Part shown: piece by piece, positions 59,924-64,000 of the stretch
How positions within the stretch are numbered: position 1 is the stretch's first letter
Layout of the letters: every line of letters begins with the position of its first letter
Assembly (NCBI RefSeq): GCF_002155695.1
Contig: NZ_MUYJ01000003.1
Coordinates: 217,243-281,242 of the forward strand
DNA length: 64,000 nucleotides
Direction of reading: 5' to 3'
Source: Erythrobacter tepidarius
GTDB lineage: Bacteria > Pseudomonadota > Alphaproteobacteria > Sphingomonadales > Sphingomonadaceae
Made by a program: the position numbers and the translations under genes
Notes under the pieces: model-generated
The model's input: the letters and a program-made list of their open reading frames with translations, nothing else
Told to the model about the DNA's origin: nothing
Databases searched by the model: none

Positions 59924-62071
59924 TCAGGTGCTGCCATGCGAGGTAGCTCGCCTAGTTTGCCCTTCGAGCTCCTCTCGAAGGGAGCTGGCGCAAGGATCGA
60001 CGCTTGAGCTGACTATCTCTTGAGCACTGACAGGGCGGCCAAACAGGAATCCTTGCGCCACCTTGCAGCCACAATCGCGCAAGAACTTGACCTGCTCCTC
60101 GGTCTCGACGCCCTCAGCAACAAGGTCAATCATTAGGGCATCAGCAAGCCCGACCAAGGCTCGCACGATCGATGCGTCACTTTCGTCCTCCAGCATGTCG
60201 CTGACAAAGCTCTTGTCGATCTTTATCCCACTAATCGGAAGGCACTTGAGATGGGTCAGGGATGCATAGCCGGTGCCAAAGTCATCCAAGACGATCTTCA
60301 CTCCAGCATCGCGTAGCTGGCGGATGGCGCCCGCTACTCGCTCGGCGCCACGACCGATCAGGACGCCCTCAGTCACCTCAATCTCCAGCGCGCTGGGCGG
60401 AACGTTGGCGCGCGTCAGCGCCTCGAGCACGCGTTGGGGATAGCCAGAGCGGAGCAACTCGGCGCCCGACACATTAACCGCAATCGAACCAAACTCGAAA
60501 TTCTCTAGGCGCCATTGTCGGATTTGCTCCAGCACGCGGCGCAACATCTCGTCGCCAAGCCTCGTTGCAAGTTCGACGTTCTCGAATGCATGTTCGACGG
60601 CGGAAGGAGGCAGAATGCGATCACCGACCTTGAGGCGCAACAAAGCCTCAAACCCAATAAGCGCGCCTGTCTCGAGCGAGACCTTCGGCTGGAAATGCGG
60701 GACAACCAGTTTGCTGCCCACCGCTAGCCTTGCAAGATCGAGATGGGCAACCTTACGCTCGACACTGGCCTGAAGATCTGAAGAAAAGAATGCGAATGCC
60801 CCGCGCCCAATCTCCTTTGCGCGATACATCGCAAGGTCTGCATTGCGAAGAAGGCTATCCAGCGAAGGCTCGAACTCGCAAGTCACGACCACTCCCACAC
60901 TGCCGCTGCAATCGAGTTGCCTACCGTGATACTCGAACGGCTGCTTCAGGAGGCTGACAAGGTCATGCAAACGCTGCTCAAGCGCGCTCTGGTCATCCTT
61001 GGTTCTCTCAATGAATACGAACTCATCGCCGCCAAGCCGGGCAACACATGAACCTTCGCCGAAAAACCCCTGGAGCCTTCGTGACACTTCGACGATGAGG
61101 GCGTCTCCGACAGCGTGCCCGAGCGTATCATTGACCAGTTTCAGATGATCGAGATCTACCAGCCCCACTATCGCCGCGTCCCGCTGGGATCGTGCGCGGC
61201 CCAGGATCCCTGCCGCCTGCGTGCGCAGACCTTCTATGTTGAACAGGCCGGTAAGGCCGTCATGGGTCGCATTCCACAGCAAGGCATGTTCGATACTGCG
61301 GCGCTCTGAAATGTCTTGGCAAAGGCCGCGCGCCGCGATGATGTTACCTTCACGGTCCCGCTCGGGACGGCCTTCGACCCAGATGGTCCGAAAGGAGAGA
61401 CCGTCACGCAAGAGTTGAAGCTCGAAACTGGCGGTTTCCCCGAGCAGCATGATGCGATCCAGTGCGTTGCGCGCCGCGCTCAAGGATCGAGCTTCCATCG
61501 ACTGACGAAGCTGGCCAGCGTGTATCGAGGTAACCTCGCGCGAAATGCCAATCATCGCGCAAACTTCGGCTGAAAAAGAAACTCGTGTCGACCGGACCGG
61601 CAATCTCCAGGTTCCTAGCTTTGCGAGGCGCTGTGCCTCTTCGAGATCCCTTGCGTGCTGGGCTAGAGCATCCATGGCCTGGCGGCGCGCAGTGACGTCG
61701 CGTTGCACTGAAACCCAGTGAGTATACCAGCCTGTATCGTCGGCAAGAGGACGAACGTTGAGCTCGACCCAGAACGGTGTCCCATCCTTCCGGTAATTGA
61801 GCAGTTCCTCGCGAAATGGCTCCCAAGCCGCCAATTTTTGCCTGATCCGGTCCAGAGTTGCGCGACATGTATCACGCCCTTGCAATATGCGGGGCGACTG
61901 ACCGATGACTTCATGCAGGCTATAGCCCGACATGCGGGTATAGCTTTCGTTTGCATATACAATCCGCGGATGAGGGGAATCTAGGGCCTCAGCTTCAGTG
62001 ATCAGGATCGCATCGTTTGCGGCTTCCAGCACCGACGAAAGGTATCCATCCGGCGGGGGCCGCCTTGCGCG
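59924..62071 (-). pseudogene. PAS-PAS-GGDEF-EAL protein, 5' end apparently cut by IS66
   Basis: Cyclic-di-GMP enzyme. Translated from a GTG at 62032 it gives 702 residues: PAS 1 (about 1-115), PAS 2 (about 130-245), GGDEF domain with intact GGDEF at 334-338, EAL domain with EALLR at 462, DDFGTGYASLTHLK and VAEGVETEEQ. The allosteric RxxD site before GGDEF is absent. The frame stays open upstream of 62032 (DGYLSSVLEAA) into the IS66 end and no ribosome site is seen, so the true N-terminus was probably removed. Both catalytic domains are intact; expression is uncertain. Confidence 0.75.
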
Positions 62072-62126
62072 GGTAGGTAGCGAGCGCTCTTTAGCGTGCT
62101 CTTTTGAGCGCGCTTAGGAGTGGTCG

Positions 62127-62504
62127 ATGGGTCAGGTGACGGTATTTTCGGGGCCGGAGCGGCGGCGCCGGTGGAGCGAGGAAGAACGGCTGCGGATCCT
62201 TTCCGAGGCGTTCGCGCCTGGCGCCTGCGTTGCCGAGGTGTGTCGGCGGCACGATATCTCCTCGGCGCTGATCTACACTTGGCGGCGCAAGTTGCTCGAT
62301 GCAGGCGCGGCGCAGGAGGCCGAGGCGCCGGATGCGCTTCCCACGCCGGTATTCGCCGAAGCGGTGATCGACGGGGACGCGGTGCCGGTCAGCGCTGCCG
62401 AGCACCCGGCGATGATCATCGACCTGCCACGCGGCAAGCGGCTGAGCGTTTTCGCTGCGGCATCGCCGGCGCTGGTCGCTGCCGCGCTGAAGGCTCTGCG
62501 ATGA
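62127..62504 (+). CDS. tnpA: IS66 accessory protein TnpA (OrfA)
   Basis: 125 residues. The N-terminal HTH of the IS66 OrfA/transposase-8 type: RRRRWSEEERLRILSEAFAP then VCRRHDISSALIYTWRRKLL. The C-terminal half is Ala-rich. Its TGA overlaps the tnpB ATG. Confidence 0.93.
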   Translation: MGQVTVFSGPERRRRWSEEERLRILSEAFAPGACVAEVCRRHDISSALIYTWRRKLLDAGAAQEAEAPDALPTPVFAEAVIDGDAVPVSAAEHPAMIIDLPRGKRLSVFAAASPALVAAALKALR

Positions 62505-62842
62505 TCCCTTCCGGCGCGCGGGTGTGGATCGCGCTGGGCCACACGGATATGAGGAAGGGCATGCAGGGCCTGGCACTGCTGGTGCAGCAGGGCCTGAAGC
62601 GTAATCCGCATGGCGGGGATCTGTTCGTATTCCGCGGCCGCGCGGGCTCGCTGATCAAGATCATATGGCACGACGGGATCGGCATGTCGCTCTACGCCAA
62701 GCGGCTCGAGAAGGGCCGGTTCGTATGGCCGTCGGCCAAGGAGGGAACGGTGTCGCTGACCCCCTCGCAGCTGGCCTGCCTGCTGGAGGGGATCGACTGG
62801 AGGAACCCCCAGTATACGTGGCGGCCGCAGAGCGCAGGATAA
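62501..62842 (+). CDS. tnpB: IS66 accessory protein TnpB (Orf2)
   Basis: 113 residues from the ATG at 62501. Signature DMRKGMQGLALLVQQGLKRN and FRGRAGSLIKIIWHDGIGM of IS66 Orf2. Required with TnpA for transposition in some IS66 elements. Confidence 0.95.
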   Translation: MIPSGARVWIALGHTDMRKGMQGLALLVQQGLKRNPHGGDLFVFRGRAGSLIKIIWHDGIGMSLYAKRLEKGRFVWPSAKEGTVSLTPSQLACLLEGIDWRNPQYTWRPQSAG

Positions 62843-62878
62843 TCGTCGCAAGGCGGTGTTTTGCCCTTGCGGCAGAGG

Positions 62879-64000
62879 GTGGAACATGATTCCATCTCTC
62901 CTGTGGAAGCCGCCATCTCGCCCCTGCCAGACGACGTTGAAGCGCTCAAGGCGCTGGTGGCGACGATGGCCCGCAGAGCCGAGGAGGCCGAGCAGAACGC
63001 TGCCACTGCCACGGCCAAGCTCGCCAACGCCATGGCCCACCAGAGCGCCATCGAGGCGCTGATCGCTCACCTCAAGCTGCAGATCGCCAAGCTGAAGCGC
63101 GAGCAGTATGGCCCCAGCGCCGAGCGCAGCCGACGCCTGCTGGGTCAGATGGAGCTGCAGCTCGAAGAGCTCGAGGCTGACGCCACCGAGGACGATCTGA
63201 TTGCCGAGGAAGCGGCAGCGAAGACCACCACGGTCACTGCCTTCGAGCGCAAGCGCCCGGCAAGGAAGCCGTTCCCCGAGCACCTCCCCCGCGAGCGCGT
63301 GGTGGTGCCTGCCCCCTGTTCCTGCCCGGCCTGCGGTGGGGACCGGCTGTCCAAGCTCGGCGAGGACGTCACCGAGACGCTCGAGGTCATCCCGCGCTCG
63401 TGGAAGGTGATCCAGACGGTCCGGGAGAAGTTTGCGTGCCGGGACTGCGAGAAGATCGCTCAGGCCCCCGCTCCTTTCCATGTGGTGCCCCGCGGATGGG
63501 CCGGGCCCAGCTTTCTCGCCATGCTGCTGTTCGAGAAGTATGGGCAGCATCAGCCCCTCAACCGTCAGGCCGAGCGGTTCGCTCGCGAAGGCGTGCCGCT
63601 CAGTCTCTCGACCCTGGCCGATCAGGTCGGCGCCGCTGCTCACGCGCTGATGCCGATCTACAAGCTGATCGAGGCGCACGTTCTGGCTGCAGACCGCATC
63701 CACGGCGACGATACCACCGTGCCGGTCATGGCCAAGGGCAAGACCGATGTGGCCCGATTATGGGTCTACGTCCGCGATGATCGGCCGTTCGCCGGGTCTG
63801 ATCCACCGGCGGCGCTGTTCCACTACTCGCGCGATCGGCGCGGCGAGCACCCGCAAGCCCATCTCGCAGGCTGGTCCGGGATCCTACAGGCCGATGCCTA
63901 TAGCGGCTACAACGACCTCTATCGCGAAGGACGCGACCCCGGCCCCGTGCTCGAGGCAGGCTGCTTCGCCCATGCGAGGCGCAAGTTCTTCGAGCTGGCC
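62879..64000 (+). CDS. tnpC: IS66 transposase TnpC, 3' end outside window
   Basis: 374 residues of an expected 500 or so. The start is uncertain: GTG at 62879 is taken because a GAGG string sits next to it, with GTG at 62903 as alternative. An N-terminal coiled coil (about 25-75) leads to a leucine-rich helix and KREQYGPSAERSRR, then a zinc-finger-like part with CSCPAC and CRDC. The DDE catalytic region begins with DRIHGDDTTVPV near residue 280. The frame is open to the last base. Confidence 0.93.
   Translation, partial: MEHDSISPVEAAISPLPDDVEALKALVATMARRAEEAEQNAATATAKLANAMAHQSAIEALIAHLKLQIAKLKREQYGPSAERSRRLLGQMELQLEELEADATEDDLIAEEAAAKTTTVTAFERKRPARKPFPEHLPRERVVVPAPCSCPACGGDRLSKLGEDVTETLEVIPRSWKVIQTVREKFACRDCEKIAQAPAPFHVVPRGWAGPSFLAMLLFEKYGQHQPLNRQAERFAREGVPLSLSTLADQVGAAAHALMPIYKLIEAHVLAADRIHGDDTTVPVMAKGKTDVARLWVYVRDDRPFAGSDPPAALFHYSRDRRGEHPQAHLAGWSGILQADAYSGYNDLYREGRDPGPVLEAGCFAHARRKFFELA

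Larger units (their letters stand above)
62073..64000 (+). mobile_element. IS66-family insertion sequence, right end outside window
   Basis: Contains the three-gene set tnpA, tnpB, tnpC with ATGA overlap of the first two. The left end is placed at about 62073 (GTAGGTAGCGAGCGC); I cannot define the exact inverted repeat or target duplication, as the right end is not in the window. Confidence 0.85.

Overview
This is a GC-rich bacterial chromosome segment. It most resembles Alphaproteobacteria, order Sphingomonadales, probably an Erythrobacter/Porphyrobacter-type organism. The grounds are inference from gene order: a 2-oxoglutarate dehydrogenase cluster with mdh and sucD, a str-S10-spc-alpha ribosomal block without rpsD, MetZ-type sulfhydrylase, and many alphaproteobacterial protein types. 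No rRNA gene or CRISPR array is present, and I saw no intact prophage.

Layout. (1) 1-7635, plus strand: TCA genes mdh (partial), a small membrane protein, sucD, sucA, sucB and lpd. (2) 7691-10412, plus: amidase, PepSY protein and a UPF0126 channel-like protein. (3) 10409-13517, minus: two related secreted proteins and a serine hydrolase. (4) 13550-34411, minus: the ribosomal super-cluster. Read in transcription order it runs rpsL-rpsG-fusA-tuf, then rpsJ-rplC-rplD-rplW-rplB-rpsS-rplV-rpsC-rplP-rpmC-rpsQ-rplN-rplX-rplE-rpsN-rpsH-rplF-rplR-rpsE-rpmD-rplO-secY-adk, then an inserted SRPBCC gene, then rpsM-rpsK-rpoA-rplQ and an intrinsic terminator. Promoter-like sites precede rpsL, rpsJ and rpsM. 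Together with the tRNA-Gln promoter they share a GC-rich discriminator just after the -10 box. (5) 34770-37956: an accessory patch. Three copies of a multi-hairpin repeat surround two genes. One is a lower-GC gene for a GHKL ATPase fused to a PD-(D/E)XK-like nuclease, enclosed by an inverted pair about 130 bp long. It is a candidate defence gene and the best candidate here for an undescribed system. (6) 37957-50364: mixed housekeeping and accessory genes (LysR, ApaG, VanX-like dipeptidase, isomerase, MetZ, TetR with a divergent membrane protein, PMT, GT2-GtrA, LeuB, RecO, UbiK, TspO, lipoproteins, TlyA). (7) 50365-51156: a gene-poor region with two small-RNA-like units. One carries an 18-codon ORF preceded by a 14-nt perfect complement of the 16S rRNA 3' tail. 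(8) 51157-59467: ilvE, trhO, LysR/pirin/azoreductase, EamA, NadE and GST. (9) 59504-64000: tRNA-Gln(TTG), then a PAS-PAS-GGDEF-EAL gene whose 5' end appears cut by an IS66-family element that runs off the window.

How the parts work together. Region 1 supplies four TCA functions in one operon. Region 4 supplies most r-proteins, both elongation factors, the SecY channel, adenylate kinase and the RNA polymerase alpha subunit. Its intercistronic hairpins and leader structures suggest autogenous control. S12 carries Arg at position 88, a known streptomycin-resistance substitution in other bacteria. Coordinates of proteins were adjusted to the start best supported by a ribosome binding site or by family alignment. 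All functional calls are from recognition of motifs by eye; no database search was run.
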